Shown: piece by piece, positions 7,521 to 15,653 of the stretch | How the letters are laid out: every line of letters starts with the position of its first letter | Position numbering within the stretch: the stretch's first letter is position 1 | Assembly: GCA_030147705.1 (NCBI GenBank) | Contig: JASBUV010000068.1 | Coordinates: forward strand, 1-33,001 | Direction of reading: 5' to 3' | From: Gammaproteobacteria bacterium | GTDB lineage: Bacteria > Pseudomonadota > Gammaproteobacteria > Pseudomonadales > Pseudohongiellaceae | DNA length: 33,001 bases | The notes under the pieces: generated by a model | The model's input: the letters and a program-made list of their open reading frames with translations, nothing else | Database searches by the model: none | Told to the model about the DNA's origin: nothing | Made by a program: the position numbers and the translations under genes

Positions 7521-8432
7521 CTATAATTGCTCGACGTCATAACCTGCGTCTGCCAATAGTTTCAACAGACCGTCGTCACCAACAAGATGCGCGGCTCCTA
7601 CCAGTACAAACTCTGTATCGGCGTCCTGCAACATCGCATCGATCTGCGGCAACCAATCCAGATTGCGGCCACGCAATAAAAGCTCGTAGATATCCGGTGC
7701 GCGTTCCTGCATATCGGCGACAAACAGCTCCGTGAGCTGTTCCGCATCACCAGCACGCCAGGCAGAAATCATTCCCAGCATCGCTTCTTCGGTATTTTCC
7801 AAATCTGCCAGAGACATCAGAATGTATTCACTCTCTTTTCCTTCGCCCATAGATGCCAGGAATTCGATTTGCTCTTCGAGTGACTCCAGCCCTTCTATCG
7901 GTTTGCCATCTCCGGAAGCTCTGGCATTAAAATGCGCGTCAACCCCTTCTGGCGTGAATCCCAGTTTCTGGAACTCGAATACTTGCAAGGTGGTTACCAC
8001 CATACCCGGTTTGAATTTCTGCATCATGGCCAGAGGCAGGCCAACACTCGCTGTGTATTCTTGCAATGCTGCGTAGGCTTCTTCGCTTAACACACTTTGC
8101 AGAGTCCTCTCGTCGGTATAACTCATTGCTGTGAGCAAGCGTGCCTGGGTCGCAAGATCCGACATCGCGGCAATATCCGTTTCGAATACCAGTGTGTCAG
8201 ACGCTTCATAGGCTTGATCGTATTCCGTCGGTAGCGGGTAGTCCGAAGCACGCAATAAATGCACCGTGCCGCCGAGATAAACGGTGTTGCTGCCATTGCT
8301 TACCTTCCAGACCGAAGTGTCTGCCGCGACATAGCTGGCAGGAATCAGCGCGAGTAACACGCTGACTGTCAGGACAAAGAGCTTGGAAAGACTACGCAGC
8401 TGTTTGGAAAGGCTTTTCAACATTGGGTCCAC
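7521..8432 (-). CDS. TraB/GumN family protein
   Basis: A 303-residue exported protein of the TraB/GumN (Tiki-like) family, proposed to be metal-dependent proteases; bacterial members have no settled function. A signal peptide is clear: basic start, then LFVLTVSVLLALIPASYVAA with cleavage near residue 37. Family landmarks are VYLGGTVHLL (51-60, the N-terminal GxxH), VFETD (about 82-86) and the C-terminal FVLVGAAHLVGDDGLL with the second GxxH. The start is GTG at 8432: GGAG (8441-8444 on the complementary strand) lies 8 bases before it; an alternative ATG is three codons inside. It is transcribed alone, ending at the bidirectional terminator, and is divergent from the DUF6164 gene with a perfect inverted repeat between them. 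Confidence 0.9.
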   Translation of the reverse strand: MDPMLKSLSKQLRSLSKLFVLTVSVLLALIPASYVAADTSVWKVSNGSNTVYLGGTVHLLRASDYPLPTEYDQAYEASDTLVFETDIAAMSDLATQARLLTAMSYTDERTLQSVLSEEAYAALQEYTASVGLPLAMMQKFKPGMVVTTLQVFEFQKLGFTPEGVDAHFNARASGDGKPIEGLESLEEQIEFLASMGEGKESEYILMSLADLENTEEAMLGMISAWRAGDAEQLTELFVADMQERAPDIYELLLRGRNLDWLPQIDAMLQDADTEFVLVGAAHLVGDDGLLKLLADAGYDVEQL

Positions 8433-8486
8433 AACATCTACTCCACGAGGTTTGGCGTTCGAGATTCAGGTATAGTATCACTCACC

Positions 8487-8525
8487 TGCTTAACGGTAGC
8501 ATGGCTCCGTACTAACCGTTAAGCA
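8487..8525. promoter_or_regulatory. Perfect 11-bp-arm inverted repeat between divergent genes
   Basis: TGCTTAACGGT (8487-8497) and ACCGTTAAGCA (8515-8525) are exact reverse complements around a 17-base centre. The site lies between the divergent TraB/GumN and DUF6164 genes, 41 bases before the latter. An A-run follows the right arm, so a terminator for minus-strand readthrough is not ruled out, but the long loop fits an operator better. Confidence 0.5.
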
Positions 8526-8565
8526 AAAACCGGTTTATAGTCTCCCGCTCACGCTGAATCAGACG

Positions 8566-8928
8566 ATGTCGAAACTACTCTTCAGATTACGGAATGTTCC
8601 CGAGGACGAGGCCGAGGAAGTGCGGCAATTACTCGATGAGAACAACATTGCCTGGTTCGAAACCACGCCAGGCAATTGGGGTATATCCATGCCTGCACTG
8701 TGGATCCAGGACGTCAGTGAATTTGAACGAGCACGTGCGTTGATTGACGAATATCAGGCAGCGCGAGCCGTGCGGGTACGGGAAGAGTATCAGCGCGCCA
8801 GAGCGATGGGACAGGCCCCTACGTTCTGGCAAACGTTTCGTGAAAATCCCTTGCGGGTAATCGGCTACTTGAGCATGGCAGGCGTCGTGCTGTATTTCTC
8901 GTTACGGTTTTTTCTGAGCTTTCTCTGA
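8566..8928 (+). CDS. DUF6164 family single-pass membrane protein
   Basis: A 120-residue protein. Residues 1-65 form a small alpha/beta domain of the putative-signal-transducing (DUF2007-like) type: KLLFRLRNVPEDEAEEVRQLL, then NIAWFETTPGNWGIS and WIQDVSEFERARALIDEYQ, a pattern recalled from DUF6164. A charged helix (VRVREEYQRAR) leads to one C-terminal transmembrane segment (about 98-118, VIGYLSMAGVVLYFSLRFF). No function is established for the family. There is no strong ribosome binding site before the ATG. It stands alone. Its 3' end, stop codon included, is duplicated immediately downstream. Confidence 0.85.
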   Translation: MSKLLFRLRNVPEDEAEEVRQLLDENNIAWFETTPGNWGISMPALWIQDVSEFERARALIDEYQAARAVRVREEYQRARAMGQAPTFWQTFRENPLRVIGYLSMAGVVLYFSLRFFLSFL

Positions 8929-8951
8929 ACTCTTTCCGAGCTTTCTCTGAA
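8916..8951 (+). repeat. 22-base-period duplication across the stop codon
   Basis: GAGCTTTCTCTGAA occurs at 8916-8929 and again at 8938-8951, a period of 22 bases. The first copy holds the TGA of the DUF6164 gene. It is probably a slippage duplication; a similar arrangement with the same period is found at 25349. Confidence 0.7.
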
Positions 8952-9034
8952 GTAGGGCTGCCTGCGCGCAGAATAGTGCGCGGGGTATGCAACGATGCTA
9001 GTACTAACGTACTGAGGAATTCTCTGTTAACAGC

Positions 9035-9397
9035 TCAGCTCGCACACAGCTGTTGCCGTAGTCCCTGAGATACGATTGGCTCTTCTTCGACAGCCCCCTG
9101 CTCGATATCTTCTGCGAAGCTGACCGAGTTCTCGACCAGAAACCGCAGCGCAATATCTCGTCCAGACACGCGAGTCACCTGTACAGGCAAGGTCGGCGTT
9201 TCCAGTTCCCAGCCGTCTCCCTGTACTTCGATTTCAAATTCCATCATCACGAAACAGGTCACGTCGTCATGCAAGGTGAGGGCGAGTCCAGAGACCGAAA
9301 GATTTCTGACGGTAGCAGTCAGCACACCCAACAGCGGATGGCGCAGATTAACGCAGTAATCTACTTCCACTCTTCTGTGTTTTCTCCTGTCGATCAT
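9035..9397 (-). CDS. PilZ domain protein (cyclic-di-GMP binding)
   Basis: A 120-residue stand-alone PilZ protein. The c-di-GMP-binding motifs are both present: DRRKHRRVEV (3-11; the RxxxR element) and NLSVSGLAL (32-40; the N/DxSxxG element). The beta-barrel continues to about residue 95 and ends in an acidic tail (AEDIEQGAVEEEP). The frame is open to 9544, but ATG at 9397 is chosen: AGGAG (9407-9411 on the complementary strand) is 9 bases before it, and the PilZ motif starts right after. It lies downstream of lhr on the same strand with a ~290-base gap, so it probably has its own promoter. The output it controls cannot be read from context. Confidence 0.88.
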   Translation of the reverse strand: MIDRRKHRRVEVDYCVNLRHPLLGVLTATVRNLSVSGLALTLHDDVTCFVMMEFEIEVQGDGWELETPTLPVQVTRVSGRDIALRFLVENSVSFAEDIEQGAVEEEPIVSQGLRQQLCAS

Positions 9398-9685
9398 TGT
9401 TAACTGCTCCTGTGAACCTATACACATCGTTTCTGATGGCACGAGCTTCTCTTCATGCCATGCAAGTAGCATACGAGTCGGATAGAATTCGCGGTGTGAT
9501 TGGGGCCACAGAACATGCTCGATGGAGTTTGAACCAGTTCGCAAATCGCGTCGCGAGACGGTGAAAACAGAGGTATAACGGACGGGTTTTACAGAAGTGT
9601 GACGCAGTTCCGATTTGCCGAAAGAAATGTCAGTGTCTGGAACTTCCCTACAAATTTTTCGCGCTGCAGTGCGTTTTACAGACGC

Positions 9686-12600
9686 TTATCGTGTACCAAG
9701 ATAACTGCGCAGGCGCGGTGGATAACTGCGTTTTAGCAGTAGCTGCTGGAGCGTCCACTGCTCGGCGTTGTTATCTGTAGTGGGTTCTTCCGAAGTGGCA
9801 TTCTGGTGTTGAAGTTCCGGGTTTCTGAGAAAGTGCACTTCGCCTGACTCGAGCATCGCAACTGGAATTCCGCCTTGATAGAGAACCCTGTTGCCACTCG
9901 TGCGCGCAAGCTTGCGTGTTGGCTGTATGAGATTGAGTAGATTGGCCGGATCACATGCTGCCAGACAATAGAAAGGTGCGACCGTGCGCTGACTAATCGA
10001 CTTCTTGAATTGTCTGAGCGCATCAACCGTTTCGGAGTTGGCAAATTGCTCGCCACCGACACCGGCAATGAATCGGCCTCCACGGAGCATTCCCTGCAGT
10101 TCCAGTTTGCGAAGCTGGCGCAGCAGAATCCGCCAGGGCGGAGCGAGTGCTTCGCGCTCAACGAAAGAACGGCATAACACGCCCCAGCGTTGCAGATAAA
10201 CGTGGATCACTCGTTGCAACTGTTCCTCGTCAAGCACATCCCAATCCGGTTGTCTTTGCAGCCTTTGATTGTGGCGGCTAACGCTTTCATTCGACGTGTG
10301 CGTTTTCACAAAAGTATCGAGCAGGCTCCATCGCCCCGCATCGGCGACACCAAACATCGCTTGTCGTTGTCGCCGACGATGAGTCGCTGGCTTCTTGCTC
10401 GCCGGTGTAAGCAGCGCGCGCAGTCCGGTAAAACTGTCGCTGCTCACTCTGCCCTGGCTAACCAGTTCGGCAAGACCTTCTTCCAGTTGCGTACGAAGCA
10501 ATCCGGTGCGCGTTTGAATCTGATCAAAAAAACTGGCGCCGTGATTCAGCAAATCCTGTTCGATACGCTGTGCGTTGGTGCTGTACTCAACCTGACTGTC
10601 GGCCTGTTGTTGCTCAGCGGCCAATGCTTGCCAGATATCCATGTTTTGGCGCAATGCCACTATGATCGGAGTACTGCGCACAGGACCGGCTGTTCTGGCG
10701 CGCTGCAGATTTTTTCTGTTCACAGCCGGTAAGCTGTATCGCCCCCAGAAAGTACGACCACTTATGCAAAGCACATCCAGCCAGTTGGGGTCGTAGTCAT
10801 TCACTCTCGTCGGCATAAGATCGGCTTCCCAACTCGAAGCCGGGACTGAGAAGCCATCGAGCGTGACGAGCGCCGATTGCAAACGGGTCTGCCCGTCCAG
10901 GCCGGGTTCAGCATCCTGCGCAGTCTCGTCTTTGACAGGCATGATGTGTTGCCGATGAAACAGGTACTCGGTGAACGCGTCGAGTGAGACGGGCTTGATC
11001 GCCGCACGGTGACTATCGATGGTGTAGCGATGGATGCGTTGCAATAATCTGCGCTCACACCACTCTGTTAACTCAGCGGCGTCGTGATCAGACTTTTTCA
11101 GAGCTGGGCTGAATTGCCCCTGAAAAACAAATCCTTCCACTTCGAGTGCGAGCAGGGCGGCTTGTATCTGGCTGTGGGCAAAGCCTAGTGGTGCGGCCAA
11201 TTGTTGGGCCGTCACCGGCCCCAGACATTCCAGCCTGCAACGCACAATCTCTCTCGTCGCTTCTTCGACTTCCCATTCTCTTGAGCGGAGCGCTTCCGGC
11301 AGAGAATCGGGCAGTGGCGCTGTTGGCAATACGGCCTTGAACATAGACAGGTTTTCAGCAGCAACCCAAATCGATTCCTGCTGCGTTGTCAGCTCGTAAA
11401 TACGCCCGCTTTTTTGCAAGCCCTCAGCGAGTTGTGCGTACTGGTGAGTCGTAAATTCGGAAACGGTAATGAATGCTGCACTCAGAAGTGCATCATGCAG
11501 CTCCTCACTATTGGTCACCGTGGGCCATGCCTCTTCCCTGACCCGCGCGATTGCTTCTTGATCCAGCACGCTGTAATCGCTGGCCTGAGCCGGGTCAGCC
11601 CAGCTGCGGTGGCGGATTGCATTGGTGCGGCGCTCTTCAAAGGGTGCATCATCTAGAAAGGCATAAGGCCGCGCATTGATGATTTCCTGCGCAAAGGGTG
11701 AAGGTTCGCGCAAGTCCTTGGCAATGAGAGTTAGCTCGTCGCGTTCCATTTGTGCCAGCAGTGCTTCGAGCTCGTCGATATCCATAGCCTCGGTCAGACA
11801 ATCGTTAACCGTCTGCCTGACCAGAGGATGATCCGGGACATCGCGCTTGCCGGAAATATTTTCTGCGCAGGCGATCTGGTCGGGAAACACATGTGCGACG
11901 AGATCTTCTGCATCCATGCGCTGAAACTGGGGCGGCACACGTTTGCCGTTGCGGTTGCGTTGTATCGCCAGGGATCGAGTCGCATTCCAGCGCCAGCGCA
12001 CCTCAAACATGGGCGCGTCCAGCATCGCCTGAATCAACACTTCTCGCACTGTCTTGCTGTGCAGGTAGCGATAGACCTCGTCCAGTTCGAAGCTGTGTAC
12101 CGAGCCGAGAGAGATAACAATACTGTCTTCGTTCGCAGCCGCCTGTAGCTCGAAATTGAACGATTTACAGAAGCGTTTACGCAGCGCCAGACCCCAGGCC
12201 CGATTGAGTCTGCTGCCATACGGTGAATGAATGACCACATGCATATCACCCACTTCGTCGAAGAAGCGCTCCATCACTATCGTGGCACGCGTCGGCATGA
12301 CACCCAGCGCCTGCATGCCGGTCTGTAAATATTCAACCAATTGACTGGCTGCCGCTCTTGGCAAGCCGATGCTATCCACACACCACTGCAGGGCAGCGTT
12401 GGCTGAATCATTGACTAACAGATCTGCTATCCGTTCGCGCAGTGTTGAAACGGCTTGCGAGAGTTCTTGTGTGCGACCCGGCCCTTCACCGAACCAGAAT
12501 GGTATCGTTGGAGACATGCCCTGTGCATCGCGCACTCTGACCTTAAGCCCATCGACGCGTAACATTTGCCAGCTATGTGTACCAAGTGTAAACACGTCTC

Positions 12601-14218
12601 CCGGTAATGCTTCCAGAGCAAAGTCTTCATTGAGTGTGCCGACCACCACGTCTTCCGGATCGAGTACAACCTGGTAGTCGAACATATCGGGTATCGCACC
12701 ACCATTGGTCAGCGCGACCAGATTGGAACCTCGGCGTGCCCGGACTCGACCGTTAACTGCGTCGAGATGCAAATGGGTGCCGCGTCTACCGCGCCGCGAG
12801 GTATAACCTTCGGCCAGCATCGCGATCAATTCATCAAATTCGTTTCTTTCCAGTGCGCGATAGGGATAGGCACTGGTGACCAGTGCGAACAGCTCGTCCA
12901 GAGACCAGCCGACCTCAGGGTCAACGCTTCCGGGCGAGGAAATTTCGGCAATGATCTGCTGCGCGAGAATGTCTGCAGGTTTCTCCGGCATCACAATGCG
13001 ATCCAGCTGCGCATTGTGAATGCTGTGGATCAGCGCGGTTGCCTCTACCAGATCATCACGGGTCAAAGGAAAGAGAATCCCTTTGGGCGTGCCCCGTACG
13101 GAGTGCCCACTGCGACCCACTCGCTGCAAAAAGGTTGCGATGCTTTTCGGTGATGAGAACTGCAAGACCAGATCGATTGAACCCACATCGATACCCAACT
13201 CCATCGAGGCGGTCGCGACCAACACCTTGAGTTTGCCCTGCTTGAGATTTTGTTCTGCTGAGTGACGGTGATCTTTGCTCATGCTGCCATGGTGGGCGGA
13301 CACGGCGCCTTCTCCCAGTCGATCGGTCAGCGCAAGCGCAAGCCGCTCTGAAAGTCGGCGAGTATTTACAAATACCAGTGTCGTCTCATGGGTCTGAATC
13401 AGTTCGACGAGTCGCTCATACAATTCTTCCCAGACTTCATTACTCATCAGCGCAGACAATGGCGACTTGGGAACTTCCAGGGAGATATCCATGGCGCGTC
13501 GAAATCCGGTATCGACGATGACACAATCAGGTTTGCCCGCCACTGTGTTCGTAGAGCCAACCAGATAATGGGCAACCAGATCGATCGGTTTCTGTGTCGC
13601 TGACAGGCCAATGCGCTGCAAATGCTGACCGCTATGCGCGGCTGTCAGTCGCGCCAACCGTTCTACCGAGAGCGCCAGATGAGAGCCGCGCTTGTCGCCC
13701 AACAGTGCATGTATCTCATCGATGATGAGCGTCGAGACACTGGCAAGCATTGCGCGTCCACTGGCGCTGGTCAGGAGTAAATACAGGGACTCGGGTGTCG
13801 TCACCAGAATGTGCGGAGGATTCTTCGCCATTTTCTGGCGCTCGTTGGCAGGCGTGTCACCCGTGCGCACCGCCACACGAATATTCACAGGCGGCAATCC
13901 AGCGAGATGGAGATGTTCCGCGATGCCATCCAGCGGCTGCTCCAGATTCTTGCGAATATCGTTGCTCAGCGCCTTGAGTGGGGAAACATAGAGAACCTGC
14001 ACGCCCTCTTCCAGTTTGTTCTCCAGCCCTTTCTTGACCAGATCATCAATCGCAGCATAGAACGCAGCGAGGGTCTTACCGCTGCCAGTTGGAGCAGAAA
14101 TGAGGGTGTGCCGCCCATCCTGTATGGCCGGCCAGGCCTGGGACTGTGCGCCAGTTGGCTCGCCAAATTGGGCGTGAAACCAGTTCTGGCAAGCAGGATG
14201 AAATCGGCTCAGCGGCAT
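9686..14218 (-). CDS. lhr: Large helicase-related protein Lhr
   Basis: A 1510-residue superfamily 2 ATP-dependent 3'-5' helicase of the long Lhr type; E. coli Lhr is of similar length. Domains in order: RecA1 with Walker A SAPTGSGKT (41-49), DEIH (167-170) and LSAT (205-208); RecA2 ending in QRVGRSGHS (365-373); a winged helix; the Lhr-core domain to about 870; then the long C-terminal region special to bacterial Lhr, which in E. coli carries winged-helix repeats and a reported uracil-DNA glycosylase activity. The reading frame is open to 14350, but ATG at 14218 is preferred because the alignment-like match to E. coli Lhr begins with MPLSRFHPACQNWF; another candidate is ATG at 14263. A role in DNA repair is established knowledge for the family. 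It is monocistronic here. Confidence 0.93.
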   Translation of the reverse strand: MPLSRFHPACQNWFHAQFGEPTGAQSQAWPAIQDGRHTLISAPTGSGKTLAAFYAAIDDLVKKGLENKLEEGVQVLYVSPLKALSNDIRKNLEQPLDGIAEHLHLAGLPPVNIRVAVRTGDTPANERQKMAKNPPHILVTTPESLYLLLTSASGRAMLASVSTLIIDEIHALLGDKRGSHLALSVERLARLTAAHSGQHLQRIGLSATQKPIDLVAHYLVGSTNTVAGKPDCVIVDTGFRRAMDISLEVPKSPLSALMSNEVWEELYERLVELIQTHETTLVFVNTRRLSERLALALTDRLGEGAVSAHHGSMSKDHRHSAEQNLKQGKLKVLVATASMELGIDVGSIDLVLQFSSPKSIATFLQRVGRSGHSVRGTPKGILFPLTRDDLVEATALIHSIHNAQLDRIVMPEKPADILAQQIIAEISSPGSVDPEVGWSLDELFALVTSAYPYRALERNEFDELIAMLAEGYTSRRGRRGTHLHLDAVNGRVRARRGSNLVALTNGGAIPDMFDYQVVLDPEDVVVGTLNEDFALEALPGDVFTLGTHSWQMLRVDGLKVRVRDAQGMSPTIPFWFGEGPGRTQELSQAVSTLRERIADLLVNDSANAALQWCVDSIGLPRAAASQLVEYLQTGMQALGVMPTRATIVMERFFDEVGDMHVVIHSPYGSRLNRAWGLALRKRFCKSFNFELQAAANEDSIVISLGSVHSFELDEVYRYLHSKTVREVLIQAMLDAPMFEVRWRWNATRSLAIQRNRNGKRVPPQFQRMDAEDLVAHVFPDQIACAENISGKRDVPDHPLVRQTVNDCLTEAMDIDELEALLAQMERDELTLIAKDLREPSPFAQEIINARPYAFLDDAPFEERRTNAIRHRSWADPAQASDYSVLDQEAIARVREEAWPTVTNSEELHDALLSAAFITVSEFTTHQYAQLAEGLQKSGRIYELTTQQESIWVAAENLSMFKAVLPTAPLPDSLPEALRSREWEVEEATREIVRCRLECLGPVTAQQLAAPLGFAHSQIQAALLALEVEGFVFQGQFSPALKKSDHDAAELTEWCERRLLQRIHRYTIDSHRAAIKPVSLDAFTEYLFHRQHIMPVKDETAQDAEPGLDGQTRLQSALVTLDGFSVPASSWEADLMPTRVNDYDPNWLDVLCISGRTFWGRYSLPAVNRKNLQRARTAGPVRSTPIIVALRQNMDIWQALAAEQQQADSQVEYSTNAQRIEQDLLNHGASFFDQIQTRTGLLRTQLEEGLAELVSQGRVSSDSFTGLRALLTPASKKPATHRRRQRQAMFGVADAGRWSLLDTFVKTHTSNESVSRHNQRLQRQPDWDVLDEEQLQRVIHVYLQRWGVLCRSFVEREALAPPWRILLRQLRKLELQGMLRGGRFIAGVGGEQFANSETVDALRQFKKSISQRTVAPFYCLAACDPANLLNLIQPTRKLARTSGNRVLYQGGIPVAMLESGEVHFLRNPELQHQNATSEEPTTDNNAEQWTLQQLLLKRSYPPRLRSYLGTR

Positions 14219-14267
14219 AGTGGTGGCATGGCCAGCAACAGTGGCCAGATACTGTACGGACATCAGG

Positions 14268-14296
14268 ATTATATACTTGACACACCTACAGGATAA
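14268..14296 (-). promoter_or_regulatory. lhr: Candidate lhr promoter
   Basis: On the minus strand a perfect TATAAT (14273-14268) has TTATCC 17 bases upstream (14296-14291). Transcription would start near 14261, giving a leader of about 43 bases to the ATG at 14218. That would make the alternative start at 14263 impossible or leaderless. Confidence 0.4.
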
Positions 14297-14483
14297 AAAA
14301 ACAGTAGTTGGACAAGATTCCAATCTACCAGACAACCAGATCGAGGTCACTCCTGAGATGATTCGGGTTGGTGTGGCGACCTTTCACAACTTCGATCCCA
14401 AGTTTTATACGTGGGAGGAAATTGTGGCGAAGGTCTACGAATCTATGGCTCGGGGGGAAGAGATAACTTCTTCCCCTTCTTGA
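14277..14483 (+). CDS. Small hypothetical protein, 68 residues
   Basis: The C-terminal 50 residues look like a real protein: a segment ITPEM-like (QIEVTPEMIRVGVATFHNFDP) followed by EEIVAKVYESMARGEE, a pattern common in small phage- and island-borne hypothetical proteins. No ATG lies upstream of that segment within the plausible region. TTG at 14277 is chosen because AGGA (14265-14268) is 8 bases before it. An ATG at 14358 would give a shorter, 41-residue product. The gene is divergent from lhr, and its last 41 bases overlap the end of the MltR-like gene on the other strand. Function unknown. Confidence 0.45.
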   Translation: MTHLQDKKTVVGQDSNLPDNQIEVTPEMIRVGVATFHNFDPKFYTWEEIVAKVYESMARGEEITSSPS

Positions 14484-14988
14484 TTTGCCACTTACAAGAA
14501 CTGATATGAGAAGCAATTCCGGATATAAAGAATGCCCACCTAAACTGTAGGTCAATATCTGGGTCCCGGGGTGGGAATTGTTTGAACATGCTGGCAAACC
14601 CTTCTTTGCCATCATATTTTGCCAACTCTTTAGGCCAGAACCTTAGATCAAAGAGTTCTGATTTTATGTGTTTATTCTCAAACTGAGCTTCATTGGCCCA
14701 ATGGGCGCACATGTTGCGAACTTTGCAGACTATTAAAATGTCATGAAGATCGTCTTTGTTGATTATTCCCATCGTATAGGCAAGCTTTGCCTTATTAGCT
14801 GTAGCCCCGATTGGGCCGGAGGGTTTAAAGAGTTCTCTAAGGATGCCAGAATCTTGAATCAGGCATATTTGAAGCGCTCCAGTCAGGGCGTCGTCAATTA
14901 TCGCAGCGCCCACTATGGCGGAGGCGCGATCTGATTCAGAATATAACTCGTGCCTAAAGAATTCATCCATTGACCTAAGTTCACTCAT
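14443..14988 (-). CDS. MltR-like (mannitol repressor family) protein
   Basis: A 181-residue protein whose first 120 residues resemble the MltR family: ESDRASAIVGAAIIDDALTGAL, then a short loop, then ANKAKLAYTMGIINKDDLHDILIVCKVRNMCAHW. MltR-type proteins are small helical proteins without a DNA-binding domain of their own; the name comes from one enterobacterial regulator and does not imply mannitol here. The start ATG at 14988 is preferred over an open frame to 15066 because GGAG lies 6 bases before it. Its start codon overlaps that of the plus-strand gene at 14987. The gene looks more AT-rich than its neighbours and sits in a short stretch with a transposase gene, suggesting horizontal acquisition. 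Confidence 0.65.
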   Translation of the reverse strand: MSELRSMDEFFRHELYSESDRASAIVGAAIIDDALTGALQICLIQDSGILRELFKPSGPIGATANKAKLAYTMGIINKDDLHDILIVCKVRNMCAHWANEAQFENKHIKSELFDLRFWPKELAKYDGKEGFASMFKQFPPRDPDIDLQFRWAFFISGIASHISSCKWQIKKGKKLSLPPEP

Positions 14989-15106
14989 GACAGACTCCAC
15001 AGACAAAGAAGAGAAAAAACCTGACCCAGACGATGTACTCCGTCGAATGCTAAACACACCGCCCAAAAAAGATAAGAAAGAAAAGAAGAAAAAGGACGAT
15101 AAGTAG
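14987..15106 (+). CDS. 39-residue lysine-rich peptide, divergent from MltR-like gene
   Basis: MTDSTDKEEKKPDPDDVLRR then MLNTPP and a lysine-rich tail of alternating K/D/E. The central DDVLRRMLNTPP piece looks like a constrained motif that I associate with small hypothetical proteins on mobile elements, which is why I list it. The ATG at 14987 shares two bases with the MltR-like gene's ATG on the other strand (CATG). No convincing ribosome binding site precedes it, which lowers confidence. The tail after the motif is low complexity. Confidence 0.45.
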   Translation: MTDSTDKEEKKPDPDDVLRRMLNTPPKKDKKEKKKKDDK

Positions 15107-15653
15107 TTTAGGGTTCAGGGCCCGAAGGCCCATCCCCCAAGGATATCTAAAGAAGTATTAGCAGTAAGACGATTGCACGAATTATTGCAGCAACATCTAT
15201 CGATACCCTGAAACGAGAGTTTTCGTATTTAAACATAACGTTTATCTCGATAACTCCCGAGCGCCCGGGAAGTTAATCCCAGAGTTTAACGTCCCTGCCA
15301 AGACGCCAGCGGCCCATATCGCGAGTATGGGAGATTCACTGGATTACGCGGCCCATCACAGGGGCCTAGTCGAGGTGTGTGATCGCATAACAAGGTGGCC
15401 TGGGGCTTCTCTTAACCGGCAGTTTTATTATCGACATGCCGTAAGTCGTACGTCGCGCCCTTTTAGAGTGATGGCGGCTCACTTCGAGAAGGAATCCCGG
15501 GGCTTGCATGTGCACCCCTGCACTTATGCCTTCAGGAATTAAGGTTGGTCTACCTCCCATCCGGCACGAGTGTTCTTGCAGTATACGCCCTAATCTTCAA
15601 ACCACGAAATAAGGGTGTTCTCAAATCGCTTTTTAAGGTGTTTTGCTGACTTC
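15107..15653. other. Gene-poor stretch between the MltR-like pair and the transposase
   Basis: No gene supported. Just after the small peptide gene is a short hairpin GGGCC (15118-15122) / GGCCC (15127-15131) with loop CGAA. A 71-codon open frame at 15327-15542 has no ribosome binding site and no protein-like composition. I found no tRNA, no terminal repeat and no recognisable attachment site. The stretch probably holds decayed element DNA. Confidence 0.4.

Noticed and set aside
9398-9544. N-terminal extension of the PilZ protein
   Set aside because: The ATG at 9397 has AGGAG at good spacing and the PilZ motif follows at once; the extension is not protein-like.
10190-10732. 180-codon open frame antisense to lhr
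   Set aside because: Shadow of the lhr C-terminal region; no ribosome binding site or motif.
15327-15542. 71-codon open frame in the gap before the transposase
   Set aside because: No ribosome binding site, odd composition, no recognisable motif.
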